Below are positions 8,533 to 18,192 of a stretch of DNA of 64,000 nt, piece after piece. Source of the DNA: Tabrizicola piscis. GTDB taxonomy: Bacteria > Pseudomonadota > Alphaproteobacteria > Rhodobacterales > Rhodobacteraceae. Under the pieces are notes generated by a model. It was given only the letters and a program-made list of their open reading frames with translations. It made no database searches and was not told the DNA's origin. The translations under genes were made by a program, and so were the position numbers. The stretch spans positions 2,411,001-2,475,000 of the forward strand of contig NZ_CP034328.1 of NCBI RefSeq assembly GCF_003940805.1, written 5' to 3'. Positions within the stretch are counted from its first letter, which is position 1; every line of letters begins with the position of its first letter.

Positions 8533-8900
8533 CTGCCGCCCCCATCGCCACGCAGGCCGCGCAACATGGCCATGTTGATGTCGGTCAGGACTTCGGCACT
8601 GGCGCTGCCGTCAAGCACGGCACGGCTGTGCTTGGCGGTGAATTCGTACAGATAGAAAAGCTGCGCCCGCAGGGCTGCTGGAAGCCCGTTGTCGGACTGT
8701 GCCACATCCAGGGCCAGTGTGGACCAAAGCTGCTGGTTGTCGGCGAGGGCCGCAGCCAGGGCGGGAAAATCGGTGGTGCGCTTGGCCCAGGCGCTGCGCA
8801 GACGCTGCGTGACCTGCGCGATCAGATCGTATTCGACCGAGCGGAGTGAGCGGGCAGGGGTTCCTCGCGTGGCATAGGCGATGGGGGATTGATAGGTCAT
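8529..8900 (-). CDS. flaF: Flagellin biosynthesis regulator FlaF
   Basis: FlaF acts opposite to FlbT and is needed for flagellin synthesis and secretion in alphaproteobacteria. The 123-residue protein contains the FlaF core LWSTLALDVAQSDNGLPAAL and LFYLYEFTAKHSRAVLDG near residues 59-100. There is no signal peptide. It lies 69 bases downstream of the flagellin gene and overlaps flbT, so flagellin, activator and repressor are linked in one locus. Confidence 0.92.
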   Translation of the reverse strand: MTYQSPIAYATRGTPARSLRSVEYDLIAQVTQRLRSAWAKRTTDFPALAAALADNQQLWSTLALDVAQSDNGLPAALRAQLFYLYEFTAKHSRAVLDGSASAEVLTDINMAMLRGLRGDGGGR

Positions 8901-8969
8901 CGGGGGTCCATCTGTTCGGGGCTTGGGGGGTAGGGTGGGCCGCGGGCAAACGCCCGCGACCCGTCAGGA

Positions 8970-10316
8970 TTACCGGAACAGAGACAGCAGGCTTTGCGGC
9001 TGCTGGTTGGCGATCGACAGCGCCTGAGTGGCAAGCTGCTGCTGGACCTGCAGCGCCTGCAGACGGGCCGAGGCTTCTTCCATGTCAGTGTCGACCAGCG
9101 CGCCGATACCGGTCTTCAGCGAGTCGGTCAGCGAGCTGACGAAATCCGACTGAATCTCGATCCGCTTTTGTGACGAACCGAAAGCCGCGGCAGCGTCGAT
9201 GCCGGTCTGGATCAGACCTTCGATCGACGCGAGTGCCCCGGTGGCGCCGGTGTCGGTGGTCACGTCGATGTTGGACAGCGCACCAAGGCCACTGCCCGAA
9301 GCGGCTGCGCCGGGCGTGCCGCCGGTGGTTGCGCGCAGACCCAGAGTCATTGACGTGTTGACGGTACCACCGGCAGCGCCGTTGGTGATCGTGATCTGGT
9401 TCGGGTTGGTGGAGCTTACCGTCGCCGAATAGCCAAGCCCAGCTTCCGTTGCCGCCCCGAAGAACGCGTTGATCTGCGACGCAAGGTTCTTGGCAACTTC
9501 GGCCGTACCGTCTTCCGCGCTGGCCACATACTGGAAGGTCCGCGAACCAAGCGAGCTGCCGCCGCCGACCACGTTGACTGCCACTTCACCCAGCCGGACT
9601 TCATAGCTGATTCCTGCGGCAACCTGACCGATGGTGATCGTGTTCGACGCGCCGTCCGCGATGGTTTCGAAGTCACTGCCGTCCGCCTGATAGGCGGTAC
9701 CGTCGAACAGGGTGCCCGTCGCACCGGTAGAGTTCAGGTAAGCCTCCGCCGTGTCGTTGTCAGTCAGCGTGCCAGTGCCGAACGCCTGCGCCGAAACCGG
9801 GGTGGTGACGGACAGGCTCTGACGCTCGATCACAATCTGGCCCGCGGTGACGTTGCCCGTGGAGTCGCGGCTTAGCGACGAAAGGATGTTAACCGCTTCG
9901 GTGCTGCTGCCATCGATCATGTTCAGGCCGTTGAACTGGGCTGCGCCCACGACCGAGGCGATCTGCCCGGTAAGCTGTTCGATGTCGGTCTGGATCTTGC
10001 CCCGATCAACGTTCTCTTCCTGCGCGGCAATGATCTTGCCCTTCACTTCGGTCAGAAGGTCGGTGACCGTTTCCGCCGCCTTGCGGGCCACGGCAATGGT
10101 CGAGCCGCCCAGTGCAAGGCTGTCCGAGATACCCTTGAAGCCCTTCACGTCCGATTCCATCACCTTGGAGATCGCCCAGACGGCGGCGTTGTCCTTGGCC
10201 GAAGCCACGTTCTTCCCGGTCGAGATGTCCGACTGGGTCTTGTTCAGGTTCGAGGTAATGCCCTTCATGGTCTGCAGGGCAACCATCGCGCTGGTATTGG
10301 TCAGGATTGACGACAT
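8970..10316 (-). CDS. fliC: Flagellin
   Basis: This is the filament protein, 448 residues. Conserved D0/D1 helices are at both ends: N-terminal MSSILTNTSAMVALQTMKGI with ISTGKNVASAKDNAA and a long helix to about residue 145, and C-terminal ALVDTDMEEASARLQALQVQ with QQLATQALSIANQQP and a final LLSLFR. The central part (about 165-360) is Gly/Thr/Ala-rich surface domain. Only one flagellin gene is present in the window. Upstream of it are a 7-bp-stem hairpin (10398-10418) and a possible CtrA half-site pair (10463-10478). Confidence 0.96.
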   Translation of the reverse strand: MSSILTNTSAMVALQTMKGITSNLNKTQSDISTGKNVASAKDNAAVWAISKVMESDVKGFKGISDSLALGGSTIAVARKAAETVTDLLTEVKGKIIAAQEENVDRGKIQTDIEQLTGQIASVVGAAQFNGLNMIDGSSTEAVNILSSLSRDSTGNVTAGQIVIERQSLSVTTPVSAQAFGTGTLTDNDTAEAYLNSTGATGTLFDGTAYQADGSDFETIADGASNTITIGQVAAGISYEVRLGEVAVNVVGGGSSLGSRTFQYVASAEDGTAEVAKNLASQINAFFGAATEAGLGYSATVSSTNPNQITITNGAAGGTVNTSMTLGLRATTGGTPGAAASGSGLGALSNIDVTTDTGATGALASIEGLIQTGIDAAAAFGSSQKRIEIQSDFVSSLTDSLKTGIGALVDTDMEEASARLQALQVQQQLATQALSIANQQPQSLLSLFR

Positions 10317-10397
10317 CGTTCGGTCCTTTTGCGTAAGGCCGCAGCTTTCACGGCCAGAATGGCCACTGGGTGTGGCAGGATGGGCGTTCTATCCTAT

Positions 10398-10418
10398 GCC
10401 ACCAGGGTGAATGGTGGC
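10398..10418 (-). promoter_or_regulatory. Hairpin upstream of flagellin
   Basis: A perfect inverted repeat, GCCACCA-N7-TGGTGGC, lies 82-102 bases before the flagellin ATG. If the transcript starts upstream of it, the hairpin is in the 5' leader, where FlbT acts in Caulobacter. The symmetry is seen; the regulatory role is inference. Confidence 0.4.
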
Positions 10419-10462
10419 GCCGACCCGTCATGGGACGCAGGTGCCATCAAAGGCGGAAGCTT

Positions 10463-10478
10463 CTAACCAAGTCCTAAC
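10463..10478 (-). promoter_or_regulatory. Possible CtrA-binding site before flagellin
   Basis: Read on the minus strand the sequence is GTTAG-GACTTG-GTTAG, giving TTAG-N7-TTAG. The CtrA consensus is TTAA-N7-TTAA, so each half has one mismatch. FlbT/FlaF flagellar systems are often CtrA-controlled, which makes the match plausible but not proven. Confidence 0.35.
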
Positions 10479-10512
10479 GCCCAAGCCCGAAATACCGCGG
10501 ATTTGAAGAAAC

Positions 10513-10833
10513 TCAGAACCGTCGCGGCATTGCCGGGGACGGCGGGGCAATCGCCGCCCTTTTGCCGCGGGCGTCATAGGTCGTCAGCGTTGGCCCGCTG
10601 GAAATCTCCTCCAGCCTGTCCTGGGCAGCGCGGATGCCGCGCGTGGCGGCCTGCAGAAGCTGGGCGTTGCGGGCGGCCTTTTCCTGCAGCCGCCGTACCG
10701 CATTGGCATCCAGTCGCGGCAGGTCCCCCGCCTCAGCCTCCACCTGGGGGGCCAGATCGGCAAGAGCGGCAATATCGCCTGCCAGAACCGCATCACGCGT
10801 CTGGTCAAGCAAGGTTTCAAGCGTTGTGGGCAT
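10513..10833 (-). CDS. FlgN-like flagellar chaperone
   Basis: A 106-residue helical protein: LETLLDQTRDAVLAGDIAAL and LAPQVEAEAGDLPRLDANAV are followed by a long helix RRLQEKAARNAQLLQAATRG and IRAAQDRLEEISSGPTLTTY, then a Pro-ending basic tail. This two-helix arrangement with a LxxLLxxExxAL-type start resembles FlgN, the chaperone for the hook-filament junction proteins FlgK and FlgL. It overlaps the rod-binding gene upstream by 17 bases. No catalytic motif exists to confirm the family, so the call rests on architecture and neighbours. Confidence 0.6.
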   Translation of the reverse strand: MPTTLETLLDQTRDAVLAGDIAALADLAPQVEAEAGDLPRLDANAVRRLQEKAARNAQLLQAATRGIRAAQDRLEEISSGPTLTTYDARGKRAAIAPPSPAMPRRF

Positions 10834-11101
10834 GGTCTGCTTCCATCAATGTGTTGAAAATCATCTCGGCAAGCCCGATGCCGCCGCCGTCGACCATCAG
10901 CCGGGCCTGTTCCTGCCGCAGAAAGCTGGCAAACTGCGCTTCGCCCGCGCCACCGCCAAAGCCGCCCTGCAGATCCCCAAGGCCCGCATGCGCCAGCATT
11001 TCTGCCAGAAAGGTGGCCTCAAGTTCTTGGGCCTTGGCCAGAATGACCTGCCGTCGGTCTGCTGCCGCCGGGGGCAGGCCGGGAATCGGGGATGGGGTCA
11101 T
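10817..11101 (-). CDS. FlgJ-type rod-binding domain protein
   Basis: This 94-residue protein corresponds to the N-terminal rod-binding half of enterobacterial FlgJ: KAQELEATFLAEMLAHAGLG, a Gly-rich turn (GGFGGGAGEAQF), then FLRQEQARLMVDGGGIGLAEMIF. The C-terminal muramidase domain of FlgJ is absent, as is usual in alphaproteobacteria, where peptidoglycan cutting is done by a separate enzyme. It is divergent from fliK with a 66-base gap and is translated just before the FlgN-like gene. Confidence 0.75.
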   Translation of the reverse strand: MTPSPIPGLPPAAADRRQVILAKAQELEATFLAEMLAHAGLGDLQGGFGGGAGEAQFASFLRQEQARLMVDGGGIGLAEMIFNTLMEADHAHNA

Positions 11102-11167
11102 GCTTTTCTCCGGTTGAATCGAATTTTCCTGATGATCCGTGAGGCGGGTAAAGAAGAGGTAACTTCT

Positions 11168-12553
11168 GTGGGGGATACCGGACTGGTAGGCGGCAGAAGT
11201 CGTGGGAAGATGCAGACAGTCATCGCAAACAGACCAATCGTGGGGCTAGCAGCCCTTGGCGGCACCCCGGCCGGTGCCGGGCAGGACGGGGCGGGAACCG
11301 AAGACTTCGCAACGCTCTTGCCGGGGGAAGGCCAGGACGATGCGGTATTGGACGATCCTGCCGTGCCGGACGGCACGCCCCTCGCGGGTTTGACCGTCGC
11401 AGTCCTTTGGCCTGGGTTGCCCTTCCCCGCCGGGCAGGGTGGTGACGGGGTGCCAGATCCAACCTTGTCCCCCGCCGTACGGTCTGATGCGATACTTGCC
11501 CCCAGTATCGACGCGGTCTCTGTCACCGCAGCATCAGATGCCGGGGGTCTGCCAGCCCAACCGCTAGCGGAGGGGCAGGGCTCAGTGCCAAAGGCTGCGG
11601 ATGCACAGGTGGCTGACGGGCAGATGCGCGCCCCTTCGGCTTTGGGTGTCGCAGCCTCTGGCTTGGACCTGTCACAAGCAGCCAGCGACACGGCCGATGC
11701 CGACCCACTGGTCCGGCCGGCCGCCGAGCCTTCATTTCAAATGCCTGGCCTTGGGTTCGTGGTCGGGCAGACGCCGGGCTCTGACCCTTCCGTGGTGGCA
11801 CTTGCGGCGGTCGGCGTGCGGCTGTGGCAAGGCGCACTCGCTTCGATCGAAGACCGGTCGTCGGTGCAGGGGGGCCTGCCTGCTCCGGCCGGCAACACAA
11901 GCGCAGACTCGCCCGCCACCGCCTTGGCGGTACCCGGGGCCGGGGTCGTGACAGCACCCGCCCCTCCCCCCATGGGCCCTGCGCCGGGGCTGGCGGAAAC
12001 GGCGATTCTGTCGCTGTTTGCAGCGCAGGCCGAGGCTGCGATGCTTGGGCCCGAAGGTGACGGGGCCGGGTTTACCCTGCCTGCCACCTCTGCCGCCCTT
12101 GGCGGACCACCGACGGCAGGTGGCCCGGCTGCTGCTATGCCACAACTTGCCGCCCAACTGATCCATTCCCTGCCTCAACGAAGCGACGGCATGACAGAAA
12201 TCGCCCTGTCGCCGGATGAGCTTGGCCATGTCCGCGTCACTCTGCAGACCGATTCGCAGAACCCCGACCGCATGATCGTCATGCTCAACTTTGAACGGGC
12301 AGAGACGCTTGATCTGTTCCGCCGCCACGCCGACCAACTGGCCGAGGCGCTGCGGGACGCAGGCTATTCCGGGGTCAACATCGGTTTTGGCCAGTCCTAC
12401 GGCAATGACAACAGTGGTCGTGCGGATCAGCCGCCGGGCCCACCCGAACCGGACCTTTCCGACCCCCATCCTTCTTCGCCTACGCCATCGCTCGGGCTGT
12501 CGGTCGACCGACCCGCGCTGCAGCCGTCCGGTACCCTTGACCTTCGGATATGA
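11168..12553 (+). CDS. fliK: Flagellar hook-length control protein FliK
   Basis: FliK measures hook length and triggers the FlhB specificity switch. The protein is about 461 residues from a GTG at 11168 that has AAGAAGAGG eight bases upstream; the ATG at 11210 (447 residues) is an alternative. The N-terminal three-quarters is low-complexity Ala/Pro/Gly/Asp sequence, as expected of the ruler part. The C-terminal domain contains MTEIALSPDELGHVRVTLQT, NPDRMIVMLNFERAETLDLF and LRDAGYSGVNIGFG, the conserved FliK core. flgD follows nine bases after the stop codon. Confidence 0.85.
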   Translation: MGDTGLVGGRSRGKMQTVIANRPIVGLAALGGTPAGAGQDGAGTEDFATLLPGEGQDDAVLDDPAVPDGTPLAGLTVAVLWPGLPFPAGQGGDGVPDPTLSPAVRSDAILAPSIDAVSVTAASDAGGLPAQPLAEGQGSVPKAADAQVADGQMRAPSALGVAASGLDLSQAASDTADADPLVRPAAEPSFQMPGLGFVVGQTPGSDPSVVALAAVGVRLWQGALASIEDRSSVQGGLPAPAGNTSADSPATALAVPGAGVVTAPAPPPMGPAPGLAETAILSLFAAQAEAAMLGPEGDGAGFTLPATSAALGGPPTAGGPAAAMPQLAAQLIHSLPQRSDGMTEIALSPDELGHVRVTLQTDSQNPDRMIVMLNFERAETLDLFRRHADQLAEALRDAGYSGVNIGFGQSYGNDNSGRADQPPGPPEPDLSDPHPSSPTPSLGLSVDRPALQPSGTLDLRI

Positions 12554-12562
12554 GGAGCTTTC

Positions 12563-13243
12563 ATGACCGTCACCGCCGCCACACTGGCGACCAGTTCCGC
12601 TTCGACAGCCGGGCAGACATCTCCGCCGGGCAACACCAGCAAGATCACCTCGGACTTCGACACCTTCCTGCGGATGCTGACGGTGCAGATGCAAAACCAG
12701 GATCCGCTTAACCCAATCGATTCGGCCGATTATGCCGTGCAGCTTGCCACCTTCTCGGGGGTCGAACAGCAGGTGCGCACCAATCAGCTGCTGGCGGACA
12801 TGCAGTCCCGGTTCCAAGAGATGGGCATGGCCGAGATGGCGGGCTGGATCGGGCAGGAGGCCCGGTCAGCAGCGCCGGTGCATCTTGATGGTGCGCCAGC
12901 GACGCTGTTGCCCAGCCCCGCCGCTGGCGCTGACCGGGCTGTCCTTGTCGTGCGCGACAGCCGCGGCGCCCTTGTCGCGCGCGAAGAGATTCCGGTCAGC
13001 ACCGACCCCTATCAATGGCTTGGCGCCGACGCAGCCGGAAACCCCCTGCCGCCGGGCACTTATGCGCTGTCATTGGAAAGTCTGCAGGGTGACACGGTCC
13101 TGAACACCAGCCCGGTCGAACACTACGCCCGCGTGGTCGAGGTGCGCAGCACGCCGCAAGGCACATCCCTGATCCTTGACGGCGGGGTTGAGGTGGCAAG
13201 CAGCGCCGTCACGGCCCTGCGCCAGCCGCAGGACCAAAGCTAG
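12563..13243 (+). CDS. flgD: Flagellar hook-cap protein FlgD
   Basis: FlgD caps the growing hook. The 226-residue protein has the N-terminal signature DFDTFLRMLTVQMQNQDPLN PID followed by FSGVEQQVRTNQLL, and a C-terminal FlgD Ig-like region with PYQWLGADAAGNPLPPGTYA. Ribosome-binding sequence GAGGAG precedes the ATG. It is the second gene of a fliK-flgD pair. The hook gene flgE is not in the window. Confidence 0.95.
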   Translation: MTVTAATLATSSASTAGQTSPPGNTSKITSDFDTFLRMLTVQMQNQDPLNPIDSADYAVQLATFSGVEQQVRTNQLLADMQSRFQEMGMAEMAGWIGQEARSAAPVHLDGAPATLLPSPAAGADRAVLVVRDSRGALVAREEIPVSTDPYQWLGADAAGNPLPPGTYALSLESLQGDTVLNTSPVEHYARVVEVRSTPQGTSLILDGGVEVASSAVTALRQPQDQS

Positions 13244-13270
13244 CGTCCGCACGGGGGGCCAACCCTGCCG

Positions 13271-14802
13271 CTAAAGAAGTTCACCGAGGACGATGCCAGC
13301 CCCAAACGCCGCCAGAACCAGTCCAACCCAGACAACCGGATGCAGCCGCCGCCGGGCGGGGGGCATAGTATTTCCCGGATTGCCGACCTTGATCAACTGC
13401 GCCTCCACCAGCGCGGGCATCCTTGGGCCAAAGCGGGCCAGCACGCGTGCGGTCTTCACCAGGTCGCGCAGAACAGCCTTCGGGCCGATGGTTTCCTTGA
13501 TGTAGCTTTCGACAATCGGCTTCGCGACTTCCCAGATGTTGATATGCGGGTCCAAAGACCGGGCGACGCCTTCCACCACCACCATGGTGCGCTGCAGAAG
13601 GATCAGCTCGGTCCGCGTTTCCATGCCGAAGCGTTCGGTCACTTCGAACAGATAGGACAGAAGCCGCGCCATGCTGATCCGGCTGGCATCCATGCCGAAG
13701 ATCGGCTCACCCACGGCGCGCAGGGCGCGGGCGAATTCGTCAATGTCGCGGTCGGGGGGACGTATCCGGCCTCGAAGTGCACTTCGGCGACGCGGCGATA
13801 GTCCTTGCGGATGAAGCCCATCAGGATCTCGGCGTAGACGCGGCGGGTGTATTCGTCGATCCGTCCCATGATCCCGAAATCATAGGCAATGATGTCGCCA
13901 TTCGCCGCGATCTTCAGGTTGCCCTGATGCATGTCGGCGTGGAAATACCCGTCGCGCAGCGCGTGGTTCAGGAACAGCTGCAAAACCCGTGCGCCAAGCA
14001 CCCGCCGGTCATGCCCCTGCGCATCGATCAGCGCGTTTTCGTTCAGGCCAATCCCCTCGGCCCAGCCCAGCGTCATCACGTTGCGGCTGGACAGGAACCA
14101 GTGCGGCTTTGGCACCTGAAAGCCTTCGTCCTTGGCCGTATTGGCCGCAAACTCAGCCGCGGCCGAGGATTCCAGCCGAAGGTCAAGCTCGCCCATGACG
14201 ACGCCTTCGAAATGGGCGATCACGTCCAAAGGCCGCAAGCGGCGGGAAAACGGTGCCAGAACCTCGATCATCCGGGCGGCGAAGTAGAAGGCGTCGATGT
14301 CCTTGCGGAAGGCGCGTTCGATGCCGGGGCGCAGGACCTTGACCGCCACCTCCTCGCCGGTTTCCACCAGCCGAGCCCGGTGCACCTGCGCGATGGAGGC
14401 GGCGGCAACGGGTTCGGAGAATTCGGAAAAGATCGCGGGAACCGGTTGCTCCAGCTCGGCTTCGATCATCGCCTTGGCAATGTCGGTGGGGAAGGGGGGC
14501 AGCTTGTCCTGCAGGTACTTCAGCTGCTGGGCGACCTCTTCGCCAACGATGTCCGGGCGGGTGGACAGGATCTGCCCGAACTTGATGTAGGCGGGCCCCA
14601 GCGCCGTCAGCGCGCGGGTCGCCGGCGGCAGTGCCGGGTCACCCTTCAGGCCAAGCCACTTGAACGGCCAGCCCAGCATCCGCGCCGCAAAGCGCAGCCG
14701 TTTCGGCGCCTTGAACGCCTCCAGCACCACGTCCATCGCGCCGGTGCGCTCCAGCGTGGCACCCGTGCGGATCAGGCGGATGATGTTGTGCGGACCCCTC
14801 AC
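13271..14802 (-). pseudogene. ubiB: UbiB-family kinase for ubiquinone synthesis, with apparent frameshift
   Basis: UbiB is an atypical ABC1/ADCK kinase-like protein required for coenzyme Q synthesis. Translation from a GTG at 14802 (overlapping the ubiE stop) gives the family motifs YIKFGQILSTRPD (KxGQ) and AAASIAQVH, and a kinase-like core through DYRRVAEVHFEAGYVP. There the frame breaks: the downstream frame continues the family with RDIDEFARALRAVGEPIFG and ends in a C-terminal membrane anchor. Inserting one base in the six-G run at 13754-13759 would restore one continuous protein of about 510 residues. Either this is a true inactivating deletion or a homopolymer sequencing error; in an essential pathway the error is quite possible. 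Confidence 0.85.
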
Positions 14803-15551
14803 AGTTTCCAGCCGGAATGGAGGGCGGCGACACCCATCGTCAGGTTGCGGTACTTCACCTGCCCAAAGCCCGCCGCGCGGATCATGGTGGCAAATGTCTC
14901 CTGATCCGGGAACTTGCGGATCGATTCCACAAGGTACTGATAGCTGTCGCGATCCCCCGCCACGATCTGCCCCATCACCGGGATGACGTTGAAGGAATAC
15001 AGGTCATAGGCCTTTTGCAGCAGGTCGTTGGGGATCTGGCTGAACTCCAGCACCATCAACCGCCCGCCGGGGCGCAGCACCCGGTAAGCCTCGGCCAGCG
15101 CCTCGTCGATCCGCGTCACGTTCCGGATTCCGAAGGAAATGGTGTAGACATCGAAACTCGCGTCCGGGAAAGGCAGCGCCATCGCGTCGCCCACCACCCA
15201 GTCAAGGCTGGCGGCCAGCTTTTCCGCCTCGGCCCGCTTGCGCCCCTCAATCAGCATCGGCTCGGTCATGTCGCAGACCACGGCCGTTGCCCCCGGCGCG
15301 CGCTTCAGGAACCGGAACGCCACGTCGCCGGTGCCGCCCGCCACATCCAGCAGGCGCTGGCCCGCGCGGGGGGCCAGCCAGTCCATCATAGCGTCTTTCC
15401 ACAACCGGTGAACGCCCCCGGACATCAGGTCATTCATCACGTCATATTTTGACGCGACGCGGCTGAAGACCCCATGCACCATCCCGGCCTTCTCGGCCTC
15501 GGGCACGTCCTGAAAGCCGAAATGGGTGGTCTTGTCTGAACCTTGCGTCAT
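14799..15551 (-). CDS. ubiE: Ubiquinone/menaquinone C-methyltransferase UbiE
   Basis: UbiE methylates the demethoxy-benzoquinol ring in ubiquinone synthesis using S-adenosylmethionine. The 250-residue product begins [20 protein letters not shown] and carries motif [16 protein letters not shown], the post-I region [10 protein letters not shown], and [20 protein letters not shown] with [13 protein letters not shown], all diagnostic of UbiE. Size matches the E. coli enzyme (251). Its stop codon overlaps the ubiB start. It is divergent from the membrane protein gene at 15633. Confidence 0.96.
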   Translation of the reverse strand: MTQGSDKTTHFGFQDVPEAEKAGMVHGVFSRVASKYDVMNDLMSGGVHRLWKDAMMDWLAPRAGQRLLDVAGGTGDVAFRFLKRAPGATAVVCDMTEPMLIEGRKRAEAEKLAASLDWVVGDAMALPFPDASFDVYTISFGIRNVTRIDEALAEAYRVLRPGGRLMVLEFSQIPNDLLQKAYDLYSFNVIPVMGQIVAGDRDSYQYLVESIRKFPDQETFATMIRAAGFGQVKYRNLTMGVAALHSGWKL

Positions 15552-15632
15552 AGGATGCTGCCTGTATGTCGTCCGCTTCGAGTTATACCGAAGCGCACGA
15601 AAGGAAAACCGTCTGTCGCAGGAAAGAGTGGA

Positions 15633-16310
15633 ATGCAGGGTGTGACGCATTGGCCGGAAATCTTCTTCGTCTGGGGTGCGACCGTGCTGCCGATGGTGAT
15701 CCTGATCGGTTTCTGGGGTGGCCTGATCTTGTTCGCCTTGCGCCGTCGCCGCCGGCAACAGGCGCGCAAACTGGCTCAGGGTGCCCTGCCCGACGCATCT
15801 TTCCTGCAGGTCGGTGATCTGCCGCTGCAGTACCGCTATGTGGCCGGATTGGGGACGGGCGGACCGGCGCCCGTCACGGTCGGGGAAAAGGTGCTGCGCC
15901 CCTCCAGCGGTGTCAGGGTCACGATTCTGGTGATTGCCGGGATGGTGGTCTGGTATGCGCTTTCGCCCGTGGTCTGGCAGTCGGCTGCAGACCTTCCGGG
16001 TGCGCAGTCGGACTGGATCCTTGTCGCGATGCAGTTCCTTTTGCCGGTTCTCGCTGTTTCCGGTGTGCTTTACGTCTTTACCAGCGAGGCGCGCTATGAC
16101 CGCGATGTCCTGATCGTGACCCGCTTCCTGCAGCGGCGCGAATACCGCTGGAAGAACCTCACCCGTGTCGCGGATGCGGGGTCCTATGATCTGCTGCTTG
16201 TGTTCAAGCCGGGCGGCAAGGCAAAGGTCCTGAAGTATTCGGTCGGGATCGGTGAGTTCAAGGATTTCGCGCTCGAACAGATCCGCAAGAACGGTTTGAC
16301 AAATGCCTGA
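15633..16310 (+). CDS. Conserved membrane protein of unknown function
   Basis: A 225-residue protein with a first membrane helix (about residues 11-33, containing [19 protein letters not shown]) followed by an Arg-rich stretch (RRRRRQQAR), then two more helices (about 92-112 and 128-150). After them comes a soluble C-terminal region in which [20 protein letters not shown] and [20 protein letters not shown] suggest a PH-like beta domain. The ATG at 15633 has GGAAAGAG upstream and is preferred over a longer frame. It overlaps mutM by eight bases. I do not recognise a characterised family. Confidence 0.7.
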   Translation: MQGVTHWPEIFFVWGATVLPMVILIGFWGGLILFALRRRRRQQARKLAQGALPDASFLQVGDLPLQYRYVAGLGTGGPAPVTVGEKVLRPSSGVRVTILVIAGMVVWYALSPVVWQSAADLPGAQSDWILVAMQFLLPVLAVSGVLYVFTSEARYDRDVLIVTRFLQRREYRWKNLTRVADAGSYDLLLVFKPGGKAKVLKYSVGIGEFKDFALEQIRKNGLTNA

Positions 16311-17148
16311 GCTGCCCGAGGTTGAGACTGTCCGCCGTGGCCTTGCCCCGGTCATGGAAGGCGCGGTCATCGAACGGGCCGAGGTCAACCGCCCCGATCT
16401 GCGCTGGCCCCTGCCGGAACGGATGGCCGAACGTCTGACGGGCGCGCGTGTGACCGCACTGCGGCGGCGGTCGAAATACATCCTCGCCGATCTCGACAGC
16501 GGTGAGACTTTGCTCATCCACCTGGGCATGTCGGGCCGGATGCTGATCTCCGGCACGATGCTGGGCCAGTTCCACCATGACCACCCCGCGCCGCAAAAGC
16601 ATGACCATGTGGTCCTGCACATGCAGGGCGGCGCGCGGATCACCTTCAACGACGCCCGCCGCTTCGGCGCGATGGATCTCATGCCCACCGGCGGCGCGCA
16701 TGCTTTGCTGGCGGGTCTCGGGCCCGAACCCTTTGGCAATGATTTCAACGAACCCTACCTCGCCGCCCGGCTGGCTGGCCGCCGCACGCCGATCAAATCC
16801 GCGCTTCTGGATCAGCGCATCGTCGCGGGTCTGGGCAATATCTACGTCTGCGAAACCCTGTTCCGCGCCCGCATCAGCCCCCTGACCCTTGCCGGTGACC
16901 TTGCGGAAACCGCCGTCCACGGCCTTGTCCCGATCATCCGCGAAGTGCTGGCCGAGGCGATCGAGGCGGGCGGCTCCTCCTTGCGCGATTTCCGGCAGGC
17001 GAATGGCGAGCTTGGGTATTTTTCCAAGCATTTCCAAGTCTATGACCGTGAGGGCGACCCCTGCGAAACCCCCGGCTGCAGGGGCACCGTCACCCGCACG
17101 GTGCAATCCGGCCGCTCCTCCTTCTGGTGCCCCGCCTGCCAGAGTTGA
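16303..17148 (+). CDS. mutM: Formamidopyrimidine-DNA glycosylase
   Basis: MutM (Fpg) removes 8-oxoguanine and ring-opened purines. The 281-residue protein starts [14 protein letters not shown], with the catalytic N-terminal Pro and Glu, and has the conserved DNA-contact Lys segment [11 protein letters not shown] and [12 protein letters not shown]. The C-terminal zinc finger has Cys pairs C-x4-C and WCPAC near residues 256-279. The start lies inside the end of the previous membrane protein gene. mutM near ubiE and dnaA is usual in Rhodobacteraceae. Confidence 0.97.
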   Translation: MPELPEVETVRRGLAPVMEGAVIERAEVNRPDLRWPLPERMAERLTGARVTALRRRSKYILADLDSGETLLIHLGMSGRMLISGTMLGQFHHDHPAPQKHDHVVLHMQGGARITFNDARRFGAMDLMPTGGAHALLAGLGPEPFGNDFNEPYLAARLAGRRTPIKSALLDQRIVAGLGNIYVCETLFRARISPLTLAGDLAETAVHGLVPIIREVLAEAIEAGGSSLRDFRQANGELGYFSKHFQVYDREGDPCETPGCRGTVTRTVQSGRSSFWCPACQS

Positions 17149-17208
17149 CTTGCCATCCCGCCGTTTGGTGCTAGGAGTCACCCCCACTGCAACAGCGGAG
17201 ACCCGGCC

Positions 17209-17985
17209 ATGGCCTATGAGACGCTGATCGTCGAGACTGAGGATTACGTCACCCTCATCCGGCTCAATCGCCCCGATGCCATGAACGCGCTCAATTCCAC
17301 GCTGATGCGGGAACTTGCAGCCGCGGTGACTGCGGCGGACGCCAATGACAAGGTGCGCTGCATCGTCGTCACCGGGTCGGAAAAGGCCTTCGCCGCCGGG
17401 GCCGACGTGCGCGAGATGGCCGAGAAATCCTTCATCGACGTCTTTTTCGATGACCTCTTCGCCGCCGAATCCGCCGCAATCGCCAAGGTCCGCAAGCCGA
17501 TCATCGCCGCTGTGTCCGGCTATTGCCTTGGCGGGGGCTGCGAACTTGCGATGCTGTGCGACTTCATCATCGCCGCCGACACGGCCAAGTTCGGCCAGCC
17601 GGAAATCAATCTGGGCATCGTCGCCGGCATGGGCGGAACCCAGCGCCTGACCCGTGCCGTGGGCAAGTCCAAGTCCATGGACATGCATCTGACGGGCCGC
17701 TTCATGGACGCAGGCGAAGCCGAACGCTGCGGCCTCGTCAGCCGGGTGGTCCCCGCCAAATCCCTGATCGAAGAGGCGATGAAGGCCGCGCAGAAGGTGG
17801 TAGAGAAATCCGCCGTCACCACGATGGTCGTCAAGGAATGCGTAAACCGCGCGCAGGAAGGCACGTTGGCTGAGGGGCTGCTGTTCGAACGCCGCATGTT
17901 CCACGCCCTCTTTGCGACCGAAGACCAGAAGGAAGGCATGGCCGCCTTCCTGGAAAAGCGCCAACCGCAGTTCCGCGACCGCTGA
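17209..17985 (+). CDS. Enoyl-CoA hydratase
   Basis: A 258-residue crotonase-fold enzyme that would hydrate trans-2-enoyl-CoA in fatty acid breakdown. The oxyanion-hole segments are [14 protein letters not shown] and [15 protein letters not shown]; the catalytic Glu pair is expected in CELAM and in [18 protein letters not shown]. The length and the C-terminal [12 protein letters not shown] fit the short-chain EchA/PaaF type. It stands alone between mutM and rpsT with a 60-base spacer upstream. The exact acyl chain preference cannot be read from the sequence. Confidence 0.9.
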   Translation: MAYETLIVETEDYVTLIRLNRPDAMNALNSTLMRELAAAVTAADANDKVRCIVVTGSEKAFAAGADVREMAEKSFIDVFFDDLFAAESAAIAKVRKPIIAAVSGYCLGGGCELAMLCDFIIAADTAKFGQPEINLGIVAGMGGTQRLTRAVGKSKSMDMHLTGRFMDAGEAERCGLVSRVVPAKSLIEEAMKAAQKVVEKSAVTTMVVKECVNRAQEGTLAEGLLFERRMFHALFATEDQKEGMAAFLEKRQPQFRDR

Positions 17986-17998
17986 CCCCGCCTCGTGC

Positions 17999-18034
17999 GA
18001 CTGCGTCTCCTCATCGGCGAGGAGTGACGCAGTC
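17999..18034 (+). terminator. Long hairpin after the enoyl-CoA hydratase gene
   Basis: GACTGCGTC at 17999-18007 pairs with GACGCAGTC at 18026-18034, and an inner TCCTC/GAGGA stem encloses a six-base loop with a two-base bulge. The T-rich tract (CTTTCCTTTTCC) starts only about 16 bases later. It may be a terminator for the hydratase gene or a leader structure of rpsT. Confidence 0.45.
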
Positions 18035-18192
18035 ATCGACGAGCAGGGGGCTTTCCTTTTCCGTCCTCTTGCCCTAAAGGACGCCCGACATGCGCGTGGG
18101 CCCGCTTAGGCAAGAATCAATCCCGACCCTCGGTCGGGGCCTTTGGTCTTTCGTGCAAACCGTTTGAAACCGAAAGATCCCAAGGGAAGCCC

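Noticed and set aside
15552..16748. In-frame upstream extension of ubiE through mutM
   Set aside because: The extension is antisense to the membrane protein and mutM genes; ubiE has a normal start at 15551.
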